DNA from: Planctomycetota bacterium
GTDB taxonomy: Bacteria; Planctomycetota; SZUA-567; H5-PLA8
Assembly: GCA_027493525.1 (NCBI GenBank)
Contig: JAOSKN010000001.1
Span: 1,922,001-1,986,000, forward strand
DNA: 64,000 bases
Reading direction: 5' to 3'
Below, piece after piece: positions 55,596 through 64,000 of this stretch. The stretch's first letter is position 1. Every line of letters begins with the position of its first letter. The notes under the pieces are model-generated. The model saw nothing but the letters and a program-made list of their open reading frames with translations, did no database searches and was not told the DNA's origin. The translations under genes were made by a program, and so were the position numbers.

Positions 55596-56618
55596 GTGGC
55601 GAAGAAGGTCCGCATCGCCTTTCTCAGCTTCGCGCACATGCACGCCAACGGCTACGCGGGCGAGCTGCGCGCGCTGCCGAAGGGTTCCGTCGAGATCGCC
55701 GGAATCTGGGACCGCGACGCCGCGCGCGCGAAGAAGATGGCGAAGCTGCTGGGCACGAAGGCCTATGCCAAGCGCGAGCAGCTTCTGGCGCGCAAGCCCG
55801 ACGGCGCGATCGTGTGCAGCGAAAACGTCCTGCATAAGGAAGACGTGCTGGCCGCGGCGGAGGCCGGCTGCGGCGTGCTCTGCGAGAAGCCGCTCGCGCC
55901 GACCGTCGCCGACTGCCGCGCGATGATCGATGGCTGCGCGAAGGCCGGCGTGCCGCTGATGACGGCCTTTCCCTGCCGCTTCCTGGGCACGCTCATGCGC
56001 CTGAAGGAGCGCGTGGACGGGGGCGAACTGGGGCAGGTGCTGGCGGTCTCGGCGACCAACCACGGCCGGCAGCCGGGCGGCTGGTTCGCCGATCCGAAGC
56101 GCTCGGGCGGCGGCGCGGTGATGGACCACACCGTCCACGTCGCCGACCTCCTGCGCTGGCTGCTGAAGCAGGAGTTCACGCGCGTCTACGCGGCCGCGGG
56201 CTTCAATCGCTTCGCGCTGACGAGGAAAGCCGTCGGCAAGCGGGCGGTGGACGATGCCGGGCTGCTTTCGCTCGAGATGAGCGGCGGGACGGTCGCGGCG
56301 CTGGACTGCTCCTGGTCGCGCCCCGCGGAGTATCCCACCTGGGGCGACGTGAAGCTCGAACTGATCGGCGCCCAAGCCGTCGCGCGGCTCGACGCCTTCC
56401 GGCAGCGCGCGCTGCTGGCTTCGAAGCGCACGGGGAAGCAGGTGGAGCTGTTCTGGGGCGACCAGGCGCAGGGCGGGCTGGGCGGGGCCTTCGTGAAGGT
56501 CCTCGCCGAGGGCCTCGCGCCGCCGATTACCGGCGAGGACGGGCTCCGGGCGACCGAGGTGGTGGAGGCGGCCTACCGGAGCATCCGGGACGGTTCGCCG
56601 GTGGTCCTGGCGGGGTAA
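55596..56618 (+). CDS. Second Gfo/Idh/MocA-family oxidoreductase in the operon
   Basis: The GTG at 55596 has AAGGAG seven bases upstream and gives 340 aa. The N-terminus is AFLSFAHMHANGYAGEL, an altered Rossmann loop in which the usual GxGxxG is replaced by S-F-A-H-M-H. The rest is standard: EKPLAPTVADCRAMI, and GGAVMDHTVHVADLLRWLL with the catalytic His region. The missing glycines raise doubt about dinucleotide binding or suggest a different cofactor pose. It is co-transcribed with the preceding oxidoreductase. Confidence 0.87.
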   Translation: MAKKVRIAFLSFAHMHANGYAGELRALPKGSVEIAGIWDRDAARAKKMAKLLGTKAYAKREQLLARKPDGAIVCSENVLHKEDVLAAAEAGCGVLCEKPLAPTVADCRAMIDGCAKAGVPLMTAFPCRFLGTLMRLKERVDGGELGQVLAVSATNHGRQPGGWFADPKRSGGGAVMDHTVHVADLLRWLLKQEFTRVYAAAGFNRFALTRKAVGKRAVDDAGLLSLEMSGGTVAALDCSWSRPAEYPTWGDVKLELIGAQAVARLDAFRQRALLASKRTGKQVELFWGDQAQGGLGGAFVKVLAEGLAPPITGEDGLRATEVVEAAYRSIRDGSPVVLAG

Positions 56619-56723
56619 GCGCCCGCGGCATTCTTTCGGCATTGCACCAAGGGATTACGTGAACTAAGGTTATGCGTATGAATGCCGGAGTCGCGAACGG
56701 CCCGGCGCGGCAGCAGGACGTCC

Positions 56724-57479
56724 ATGAAAGCCATCATCTCCGACATCCATGGCAATCTGGAAGCGCTCCGCGCGGTCCTCGACGATATTGACGGGCTGGG
56801 GGTCAAGGAAATCATCTGCCTCGGGGACGTGATCGGCTACGGCCCCGATCCCCGCGAATGCCTCGACATCATCCAGAGCGTGACCTCGATCAACATCCTG
56901 GGCAACCATGAAGAGGCGGTGCTCTACGGCATTCCGCCGAACTTCACGCCCCGCGCCAAGCGCGCGCTGGAATGGACCCGCAAGGTGGTGCTCGAGGACG
57001 AGACGGAAAGCGCCGAAGTCCGCGAGAACCGGCGCAAGTTCATGATGTCCTTCAAGGTCCAGACGCGCATCGAGGGCGTGACCTACGTCCACGGTTCGCC
57101 GCGCGGGCCGACGCGCGAGTACGTGCTGCCCCGCGACGCCCAGGACAAGAAGAAGATGAAGGCGATCTTCGACTGCCTGGAGGACTTCTGCTTCTGCGGG
57201 CACACGCATACGCCGGGGATCTTCAACTACGAGGGCTTCACGCACCCCTCCGACATGTTCGACCTGTACATGCTCGGCACCGACGAGAAGGTCCTGATCA
57301 ACGTCGGCTCGGTCGGGCAGCCCCGCGACGGGGACCCGCGCGCGTGCTTCGTCACCTTCGACGGGGATACGGTGGTCTGGCGGCGTGTGGAGTACGAGAT
57401 CGAACCGGTGACCCAGAAGATCTACGCCATTCCCGAACTGGACAAGTTCCTCGGCGACCGCTTGCGCGAAGGCCGCTGA
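56724..57479 (+). CDS. YfcE-like calcineurin-type metallophosphoesterase
   Basis: From the ATG at 56724 the protein is 251 aa. Metal-binding motifs are all present: AIISDIHGNLEALRAVLDDI, CLGDVIGYGPDPRECL, ILGNHEEAV, VTYVHGSPRGP and CFCGHTHTPGIF. The G-Y-G-P-D-P form marks the YfcE/MJ0936 subgroup, phosphodiesterases and protein phosphatases. It converges on the gene at 57487 with only seven bases between stops. Confidence 0.92.
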   Translation: MKAIISDIHGNLEALRAVLDDIDGLGVKEIICLGDVIGYGPDPRECLDIIQSVTSINILGNHEEAVLYGIPPNFTPRAKRALEWTRKVVLEDETESAEVRENRRKFMMSFKVQTRIEGVTYVHGSPRGPTREYVLPRDAQDKKKMKAIFDCLEDFCFCGHTHTPGIFNYEGFTHPSDMFDLYMLGTDEKVLINVGSVGQPRDGDPRACFVTFDGDTVVWRRVEYEIEPVTQKIYAIPELDKFLGDRLREGR

Positions 57480-57486
57480 GCGCCGT

Positions 57487-58455
57487 TCAAGGCGCTTGGC
57501 GCTTCACCAGTACAAACACCAGCGAGGTCATGGCCTGAGCGCGGCCATCGGCCTTGGGCGCCAGCGCCGCGAGCACCCATTCGCCGACCGGAAGCTCCAG
57601 GGTCGCCCGCACCGCCTGCTGGTCCACGGAGACCGGCTGGCTGGCCGGGGCTTCATCTCGCTTGGCGGGCTGCTGGGCAAGGGGCGCCGGCGCCGCGCCG
57701 GGCTCGATCTTCACGTTGGCGTTGGCCGTCAGGCGCAGCACCAAGGTGGCCGTCTTGCCGTCCACGCCGAGCGTGGGCTGAACGTCGAAGACGATGCCTT
57801 CCAGGATCGACTGGGGCGCCGGCTCCCCGTCCCGTGAGCGCGCCGCGTAGTAGTGCATGGCGCCGGACACGACATGCGCGCGCTGGGCGTTCAGGCACGT
57901 CACGCTGGGCATGGCTGCAAGCGTCCCGGCATTCAGCGCCGCATCGACCCGTTCCTGGCTGAACGTGGTTCCCGCCTTGCCCAGAAACGGGAGCACTTCA
58001 TCGGGCGCCACATCGACGATCAGGCCGCGCACCGTGACGGGCAATCGGGCCTGCTTGGAAAAAGAGTCGAGCAGCCCGCGGATCAGGTCATGAATCTCGG
58101 GCCGCTGGATGACGAACAACTGGCCGGCGCGCTCTTCGATCGAGGTACCCTGGTTCGGATCCCAGGACTCGGGCTTGACGCGGTTTCGGATCACGTCCGC
58201 GATGCTTGCCGCCGTGAGGACCCGTTCGGCCGCGAGTCCGACCGTTGGGTTCGGCGGCGCTTCGGGCGCCGCCACGGGCTCGAGGATGCCGGTGGGCGCG
58301 GGGCAATGGGAGATCGCCGCGCATAAGGCGCGAACATCGTAAGCCTCCAGCCGCAGGGCTTCCCCGGCGTGGAGCGTTCCCGGCCGGCTCTGCAGAATGC
58401 AGGCCGTCAGGAGAAGCGCGCCGAGGCAGGTGAGGCGTGGGAATCGGGTAGGCAT
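57487..58455 (-). CDS. Secreted secretin-domain-like protein A
   Basis: This 322-aa protein has a signal peptide with a possible lipobox (CLGALLLTACILQ). The mature protein opens LRLEAYDVRALCAAIS, then a short domain (SIEERAGQLFVIQRPEIHDLIR) like the N-terminal KH-like units of secretins. A C-terminal part (AAMPSVTCLNAQRAHVVSGA, IVFDVQPTLGVDGKTATLVL) resembles the secretin core strand order. The true beta-barrel channel is missing. Its start overlaps the stop of the upstream paralogue (TGATG). Probable role is assembly or surface attachment; not demonstrated. Confidence 0.7.
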   Translation of the reverse strand: MPTRFPRLTCLGALLLTACILQSRPGTLHAGEALRLEAYDVRALCAAISHCPAPTGILEPVAAPEAPPNPTVGLAAERVLTAASIADVIRNRVKPESWDPNQGTSIEERAGQLFVIQRPEIHDLIRGLLDSFSKQARLPVTVRGLIVDVAPDEVLPFLGKAGTTFSQERVDAALNAGTLAAMPSVTCLNAQRAHVVSGAMHYYAARSRDGEPAPQSILEGIVFDVQPTLGVDGKTATLVLRLTANANVKIEPGAAPAPLAQQPAKRDEAPASQPVSVDQQAVRATLELPVGEWVLAALAPKADGRAQAMTSLVFVLVKRQAP

Positions 58456-59486
58456 CAGAATTCCTCTTTGACCTGCTGGGTCTTTTGCTCGTCTCGATCT
58501 TCCGGCTCATTCGCGTTCCGGTTGCCGCGATGCCTGGGATCCGGATTCGGCCGGAGCAGCGGAAGCTCGGTGGGCCCGGCGGATCGGACGGGGTCGCAGC
58601 GTATGAGCAGCAGGTTGACGCTCGGGCCGGGCTCCAGCGCGCCGCCGTGAGGCATGGCACGCAGCGTGCCCGCGAGAAACCAGGCGCCGGGCTTGAGCAG
58701 AAGCGTCGTGTGCAGCGCGTCGCCTTGTACGGGAGCGGGCTGAGGCGCCTGCCGCGCCTCCGGCGCGCCCGGCATTCCGGCGCCGTAGCGCAGATCCAAT
58801 TGGACCTGCCCCGCCAGCTCGTTGATGACCGGCCGGACCTCGAGCACCGTTCCGCTCAGGAGCTTGTCCAGTTTCCTCTCGACGCCCTGGTCCCCGGCCT
58901 TCTCGCCGCTGACGAACGTGGCAAGGCGGCCGCCCGATACGTAGCCGCGCTGGCCGTTAAAGAGGACCACCTGTGGCGCGGCGAGCAGCTTTCCAGCGGC
59001 GGGTCCCTTTAAGAGCGCTTCCAGTTGCTCGTTCGTCAGCGGCTGGTCCTCCTTGGCCTGCAACGCCAGGGCCTGTTCCACGGGGAGCCGAATTTCCAGC
59101 GCCTGTACGCTGACCCGCGCATTGAATCGGCGACTCATTACGCCCAGGATCGACAGGACCTTCTTTTGAACCTCCGGGGTGTGGAGGACGACCAGCTTTC
59201 CAGCGGCTTCCTGGATCGAGGTCGCCGGGTCCGCGAACTCGGCAGCCAGCAGGCGCTCCTGAATGAGCTGGGCCAGATCCGGCGCGCCTAGCGTTGCCGG
59301 AGGCGCGTCGAAGGGATTGGCCGCTTGCCCGGGGGCGCTGGCCGGCACGCCGTTAAACGGTCCCGGGAAGTCAAGAAGAGTAGTCGTCATCGCGCGGACG
59401 TCGTAGATCTCCAGGGCGACCTCACCCGCCGCGGCGGCACGGCAGAGGGCGCATGCCGCGATCAGGCAAGCGATCAGGGGTTTCAT
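58455..59486 (-). CDS. Secreted secretin-domain-like protein B
   Basis: This 343-aa protein starts at the ATG at 59486 with GAGAGG upstream. It has a signal peptide (LIACLIAACALCRAAAAGE), the same YDVRAMTT opening as protein A, the SIQEAAGKLVVLHTPEVQKK unit and the AAPQVVLFNGQRGYVSGGRL and LEVRPVINELAGQVQLDLRY strands. A Pro/Arg/Asn-rich hydrophilic tail (LRPNPDPRHRGNRNANEPED) is unique to it. The two genes are translationally coupled and clearly duplicated. Confidence 0.72.
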   Translation of the reverse strand: MKPLIACLIAACALCRAAAAGEVALEIYDVRAMTTTLLDFPGPFNGVPASAPGQAANPFDAPPATLGAPDLAQLIQERLLAAEFADPATSIQEAAGKLVVLHTPEVQKKVLSILGVMSRRFNARVSVQALEIRLPVEQALALQAKEDQPLTNEQLEALLKGPAAGKLLAAPQVVLFNGQRGYVSGGRLATFVSGEKAGDQGVERKLDKLLSGTVLEVRPVINELAGQVQLDLRYGAGMPGAPEARQAPQPAPVQGDALHTTLLLKPGAWFLAGTLRAMPHGGALEPGPSVNLLLIRCDPVRSAGPTELPLLRPNPDPRHRGNRNANEPEDRDEQKTQQVKEEF

Positions 59487-59614
59487 GGTGCAATCCTCTC
59501 GAACGAGCCTGGCTTCATGAATCTTCAGACGACGCAGCCCCGGGCGCGTGACCATGAAATCCAGTTCACGCCCCGGGATGGCATTGGAATGGAGCCGGCC
59601 GCTAAAGCGGGAAC

Positions 59615-60013
59615 TCAGGTCGGGTTGGACAGGACTCGAAGCTTTCGCGCGCCCAGCAGTTCGCTTTCGGCGATGAACTCCATCGCGTACTCGCCGGGCC
59701 GCTCGAAGCGCAATTGCTGCAGGCGGAAGATCAGCTCCGCGACGCCGATCGGGTCGTTGAAGGTGACCGAGCCGTTCAGCGCGAAGATCTCGCGGCCCGC
59801 CTCCAGCTCCAGCAGCCGCAGCCGGCAGGGGACCTGCCCGCGCCCGTCGGAGAGCGCCACGTAGACCGAGAACGAAGGATGCGTGTACGGGAACTGGGTC
59901 ACGTGCAGCAGCGAGAAGATCCCGATCAGCGAGGGCTTGTTGGAGCCGGCCTCGCGGATCGTGTGGTCGCAGAGGATCAGGTCGAGCAGCAGGGGCGGGC
60001 GCGCCTTGGACAT
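59615..60013 (-). CDS. DUF6941-like conserved protein
   Basis: This 132-aa protein has no signal peptide. It begins PPLLLDLILCDHTIREAGSN and continues KPSLIGIFSLLHVTQFPYTH, LSDGRGQVPCRLRLLELEAG and PGEYAMEFIAESELLGARKL, an all-beta protein. I associate this layout with DUF6941, a family of unknown function; the name is from memory. It lies 47 bp downstream of the toroid protein gene and may be co-transcribed with it. Confidence 0.65.
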   Translation of the reverse strand: MSKARPPLLLDLILCDHTIREAGSNKPSLIGIFSLLHVTQFPYTHPSFSVYVALSDGRGQVPCRLRLLELEAGREIFALNGSVTFNDPIGVAELIFRLQQLRFERPGEYAMEFIAESELLGARKLRVLSNPT

Positions 60014-60060
60014 GCTTCCCCTTTAACCGCGCGTGCCGGGTAAGCCAGTCCCGTTCACGG

Positions 60061-61107
60061 TCATCGGGACGCGGGGAAGGTCTCGACGGCGGCGGTGTCG
60101 TAGAAGCGCTTGTCGCTGAAGATGTCGGTCCAGGGCGCGGAGGCCGGGAAGCGCTCGGGAAGCAGTTGCCCCAGCAGGCCAAAGCAGCCCGCCGCGCCCA
60201 GCACGTGATGCAGGTGCATGCCGAAGAGCGCCTCGCGGCGGTGCGTCCAGTACGCGACGGCGAGGTCGGCGAAGCGTTCGACGGCGGCGCGCACGTCCGC
60301 GGCGCGGTAGGCGGCGGCCCAGGTTCGCATCGCGGCGAAGGCGTAAAGCGCGTCCAGTTCCAGATACGAGAGCGGGAATTCGTCCTTTCGCTGCAGCCAC
60401 TGGCCGTTGGGCAACTGGAGCGCCAGCACGCTGTCGATGACGCGCTCGGGGCAGGGAAACGCGCGGCCGTGGTGCTCGTAGACCGGGAGGATGTGGACGC
60501 TGCCGCCGAGCGGCTGGTGCCGGTCGGCGTGCGGGACGCCCTTGCGCCACCAGCCGGTGGCCGGGTCGAGCTCCGCGTCGAGCCAGCCGAAGACCCGCTC
60601 GAGCCAGCCGGGCGGGCAGCGTTTCGAAAACGAGAAGCAGTGCATGCCGCCCCAGAACCAATGGCTGGCGCTCCACTGGTTCACCCAATCGATCGTCTCG
60701 AGCCAAGGGCCGGCTTTCTCCGGCGCGTCGAAGGGCTCGTAGAGCCGGCAGGGATGCTTCTGCTTCCCGCCCAGCACGGCCAGCGCGCCGATGACCATGC
60801 CGTTGGCGTGAAGCTTCGAATGCCCGTGGCTGTCGAAGTAGCTGCCGTCGGTGGAGCGGGTCACGTTGTCCCACGCGGCGAAGGAATTGATGTGCTCGAT
60901 CCATTCGCGGCGCTGGGTCTCGGGCAGGGCCTTGAGGTCCTCGCCCATCAGCGCGCGCGCCCAGGCCACGTCGCAGGCCGCGTAGAGGTCCGCGCGCTTG
61001 CGCGGGCCGCCGCGGTAGCCGCCGTAGGGGCCGTCGCGATCGAGCCGCGCTTCGAAGAGCGCGCTGAGGGCGTCGCGAACCTCGTCGAGGTGGAGTACGG
61101 AAGGCAT
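60061..61107 (-). CDS. Alpha/alpha-toroid protein (prenyltransferase/squalene-oxidase-like repeats)
   Basis: This 348-aa protein is soluble and helical, with repeated Gly/Trp/Asp phrases (DRDGPYGGYRGGPRKRADLY, DGSYFDSHGHSKLHANGMVI, PATGWWRKGVPHADRHQPLG, QLPNGQWLQRKDEFPLSYLE) spaced as in the six-hairpin toroids of prenyltransferases, squalene cyclases and some glycosidases. The Q-W motif (LPNGQWLQRKD) resembles the QW repeats of squalene cyclases. No DxDD active site is seen, so it may be a non-catalytic or glycosidase-like relative. Confidence 0.7.
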   Translation of the reverse strand: MPSVLHLDEVRDALSALFEARLDRDGPYGGYRGGPRKRADLYAACDVAWARALMGEDLKALPETQRREWIEHINSFAAWDNVTRSTDGSYFDSHGHSKLHANGMVIGALAVLGGKQKHPCRLYEPFDAPEKAGPWLETIDWVNQWSASHWFWGGMHCFSFSKRCPPGWLERVFGWLDAELDPATGWWRKGVPHADRHQPLGGSVHILPVYEHHGRAFPCPERVIDSVLALQLPNGQWLQRKDEFPLSYLELDALYAFAAMRTWAAAYRAADVRAAVERFADLAVAYWTHRREALFGMHLHHVLGAAGCFGLLGQLLPERFPASAPWTDIFSDKRFYDTAAVETFPASR

Positions 61108-61118
61108 GGGCGCGCCCG

Positions 61119-63987
61119 TTATTCGCCGGCGTCGTCGCCGAGGCCGGCTTTCTTCAGCAGGTCGCCGAGCGTGGAGCCGCCGGACTCCTGCTTGCGCAGG
61201 ATTTCGCGGACTTCGTCGCGGTTGGCCTCGTCGGCGCGGCGCGGGCCGTCCCTCTTCTTGTTATCGCGCCGGCCCTTGGCCTTGCTGCCCTTGTCGAAGA
61301 ATTTGGCGAACTCGGGCTTCACGCGCGGGCCGTCGTCCTCGCGCTTGCGCCGCGGCCGCCCGTCGCGCCCGGGCCGGTCTTTCGCCCCAGGGCCAGCCCG
61401 CTCGCCGCGCCCCCGTCCCGGGGGCCGCTCGCCGCCGCCCGCCGCGGCTCCGGCGGCCGCGCCTTCGGCGGGGGCCGCGCCGGCACGCGGAGCGCGCGGC
61501 GCTCGAGGGGGCCTGGGACCACGGGGTTCGCGGGGACCCTGGGCGCGCGCGGGCCGCCCGCCGCGCCCGCGGGCCGCCGCGGGATCTTCCAGCGCCTTGA
61601 TCGAGAGGCTGATCCGCTTCTTGGCCGCGTCCACGCCGAGCACCTTCACGCGCACGGCCTGGCCCACGTTCAGCAGCACCGAAGGATCCTGGACGTAGCG
61701 GTGCGAGAGTTCGCTGATGTGGACGAGCCCTTCCTGCGGGATGCCCAAGTCCACGAACGCGCCGAAGCTGGCGAGGTTCGTCACGACGCCGCGCAGGACC
61801 TGGCCGGGCTGGACGTCGGCGAGACCGCGGACGCCTTCGTTCCCTTCCGGGAGCGCGAAGCGCCCGCGCGCGTCCCGCCCGGGGTTGCGCAGTTCCCAGA
61901 AGATGTCCTTCAGCGTGCCTTCGGCGACCTCGTCCGAGCGGTACTCCTCGAAGCGCAGCTTGGAGACCTGCTCGCCGTTGCCGACGAGGCCGGGCAGGTC
62001 GGTGCCGGCGGCCTGGGCCATCCGTTCCACCAGCGCGTAGCGTTCGGGGGTGGATCGCGGTCCGGTCGAGCGGGTTCTCGCCGTCCTTTACGCGCAGGAA
62101 GCCCGCGGCGACTTCGAAGCTTTTCGCGTCGAGCCCTTCGACCTGCTTCAGCGCGTCCAGGTTCTTGAACACGCCGTTCTTCGCGCGGTATTCGACGGCG
62201 CTCTTGGCCTTCAGGATGTCGAAGCCGGCGACCTGCGCGAGCAGTTCGGCCCCTGCGGCGTTGAGGTCCACGCCAACGCGGTTGACGCAGGCGCCGATGG
62301 TCTCCTCGAGCCTGCGGCGCAGGGATTCCGTGCCGCCGTCGCCGTGGTGCGCGCCGGCAGCCAGATCCCGCGCGCCGAGCTTGACGAGTTCGGCAAGCGG
62401 ATCCTGGAGGCGGCGCGCCAGGGAGACGGCCGCGCGGGCGGCCAGTTCCAGGTTCGGCAGTTCGTGCTTGCCCGCCCGGGATGTTGCGTAGCCGGCCGCG
62501 CCGGCCTCGTTGACCGGAATGCGGCAAACGCGCCGGCCCAGGTCTTCGGAATCCAGCACGGCGCGCACGAGGTTGTCCAGCGCGCGTCCGCTGGAGCCGC
62601 TGCCGATCGCGAGGACCTCGATCTCGTGTTCCTTCAGGAGCTTCAGCAGCGCGGCCTTGGCCTGCGCGCGCAGGTCCGCGGACTCGGCCTTCGTGTCGTC
62701 GGCTTCGATTTCGCCCTCTTCGTGCGCTTCGGCTTCGTCCGCGGCAGGAGCCGCCTCGGCGGGTACCGCAGGAGCGGGGGCGGCGTCGGCGGGGCTTTCG
62801 ACCGCCGGTTCGGCGGCGGCAACCTGAGTTTCGGCCGCCTCGGCGGAGACTTCCGCGCTCGCCGCGGGGGCCTCGGCCTTCGGCGGCGCGGGCTTGGCTT
62901 TCGCGGCGCGCTGGGGCGGAGGGGCCTCTTTGCGCAGGCGCAGCTTTTTCGTGGGCGAGGAGCGAGCCGTCCGCGTCGACGACGACCGCGTGGAAGGCGC
63001 CGCCGCGCGCCGGCGCGACGGCCAGGACGCGGCGCGGGCCCAGCGGAGCCTGCAGAAGCAGCGCGCGGAGGCTCCGCGCGGACTGCTCGGCGTCTTCCGC
63101 CTCGGCGCGCTGCCGCAACTCGCGGCGCAACTCGCCCTCGAGCGACGGCAGGAGCAGCTTCTCCAGCGCGGTCTTGAGGACCTGTTCGAGTTCCGGCGCG
63201 AACAACGTCTCCGGCTTGATCGCCAGCCGTTCGCGGAGCAGAGCCTCGAGCTTCTCCTTCGGGTACGCGAGGCCCACCTTCAGCTTGCGCTCGGCCTCGC
63301 CGCGCAAAACGGTGAGCACGCGCGCGGCGCGCGCGCGGCCGACCGGCTCGGCGTACGAACCGAAGGACGCGTAGCGCGAACGGGCCAGGTCGGCGCCTTC
63401 GCGCGCGGACGCCATGAGCCGCCCTTCGGCATGGAGCAGCTCCCGGGTCGCGGCGCGGAGTCCGGGGTCGAAGGCAAAGCGTTCGGCCAGGATCGCGCGG
63501 GCGCCGGCGAGCGCCTGGGAGGTCTCCTTTACGTCCTTTTCGGCGGAGAGGAACGGCGCGGCGAGCGCGTCGGCGTTCTCGGCCTGCGCTTCCTGCTTCA
63601 AGAGAATCTCGGCCAGGGGTTCCAGGCCCTTTTCGCGCGCCAGCGCGGCCGGGGACTTCTTGGGCCGGGGGCGAAGGGCAGGTAGAGGTCCTCGATCCGG
63701 GCGCGATCCGGCGCGGCTTCGAGCGCGGCCTTCAACTCGTCCGTGAGCTGCCCGCCGGCCTGGAGGGAATTGAGGATCACCCGGCGCCGGGCGTTCAACT
63801 CATCGTAGGCGCGCTGGCGATCCAGGATCGCCCAGAGCTTGCCCTCGCCCAGCCCGCCGGTGCGCTCCTTGCGATAGCGCGCGACGAAGATCGGCGGGTA
63901 TCCGGCGTTGAGGAGTTCGAGGGCTCCCGCAACCTGCTCGGACGCGATCTTCAGTTCCTTGGCGAGTTCGTCCACGAGGGTACTCAT
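61119..63987 (-). CDS. tex: Tex transcription accessory / RNA-binding protein, frame broken three times
   Basis: Starts at the ATG at 63987. Corrected length is ~955 aa against ~770 for typical Tex. In order: N-terminal helices (LLNAGYPPIFVARYRKERTG), a helical middle (YPKEKLEALLRERLAIKPET), a YqgF-like domain (VLAVAPARGGAFHAVVVDAD, then VLAIGSGSSGRALD), a helix-hairpin-helix (VDLNAAGAELLAQVAGFDIL) and an S1 domain (LASFGAFVDLGIPQEGLVHI). It ends in a long Arg/Gly/Pro-rich tail. An Ala/Pro/Glu-rich insert interrupts the YqgF domain. Frames change at G5 63667-63671 (one base missing), T5 62945-62949 and G5 62046-62050 (one base extra each). Confidence 0.92.
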
Positions 63988-64000
63988 GGGGGTAGGCAGC

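Overview
The window is 64 kb of high-G+C bacterial chromosome with no rRNA, tRNA or CRISPR that I can recognise. The gene content points to a Planctomycetota or closely related PVC-superphylum bacterium, probably uncultured. Indicators are repeated phytanoyl-CoA-dioxygenase-like/AraC pairs, several Gfo/Idh/MocA oxidoreductases, Ser/Thr kinases with one membrane anchor and long outer domains, an ECF sigma/FecR-domain pair, large secreted beta-helix and BNR-repeat proteins, tiny two-helix membrane proteins, and a broken-up ribosomal protein operon. The lineage is inferred from family content, not from a marker-gene tree.

Layout. 1-10.6 kb: end of a polysaccharide-lyase-like gene, a VapC-type toxin-antitoxin pair, two PhyH-like oxygenases each beside an AraC regulator, an acyl-CoA carboxyltransferase beta subunit and a large secreted protein. 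10.6-13.4 kb: a minus-strand run hpf - ptsN - yvcK - HPr, a hybrid of the proteobacterial PTS-Ntr cluster and the Bacillus yvcK-crh cluster. 13.5-19.6 kb: phosphoesterase, receptor-like Ser/Thr kinase, a DUF3788-like protein and a Gfo/Idh/MocA oxidoreductase. 19.85-21.33 kb: an IS66-family element with 19-bp terminal inverted repeats and an exact 8-bp target duplication, whose transposase carries an in-frame amber codon. 21.4-34 kb: ribBA, then catabolic and secreted proteins (CocE-like hydrolase, beta-helix protein, M55 aminopeptidase, an 11-Asp-box BNR protein, a 743-aa secreted protein), with what look like two separated pieces of one AraC gene on either side of the BNR gene. 34-40.5 kb: a second membrane Ser/Thr kinase, divergent from an ECF sigma factor / FecR-domain membrane protein / two paralogous secreted coiled-coil proteins. 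40.6-50 kb: a solitary rplC, a 659-aa beta-helix protein, coiled-coil and TPR secreted proteins, an HNH endonuclease and an aminotransferase. 50.6-64 kb: MscS-type channel, KamA-type radical SAM enzyme, two more Gfo/Idh/MocA proteins, a YfcE-like phosphoesterase, a pair of secretin-domain-like secreted proteins, a toroid-fold protein and tex.

Sequence quality. Eight genes are interrupted by ten single-base shifts, each explained by one base too many or too few in a short homopolymer run (10340, 16348, 18992, 26782, 31163, 34246, 49980, 62046, 62945, 63667). The pattern fits residual long-read consensus errors better than gene decay, so these genes are described as intact proteins once the base is corrected.

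How the genes may work together. Many genes suit a surface- or sugar-scavenging life (lyase, BNR hydrolase-like, beta-helix, oxidoreductases, AraC control). Envelope sensing is represented by two kinases, the ECF/FecR locus and MscS. The most promising unusual systems are the ECF-FecR-twin secreted protein locus and the hpf-ptsN-yvcK-HPr operon.
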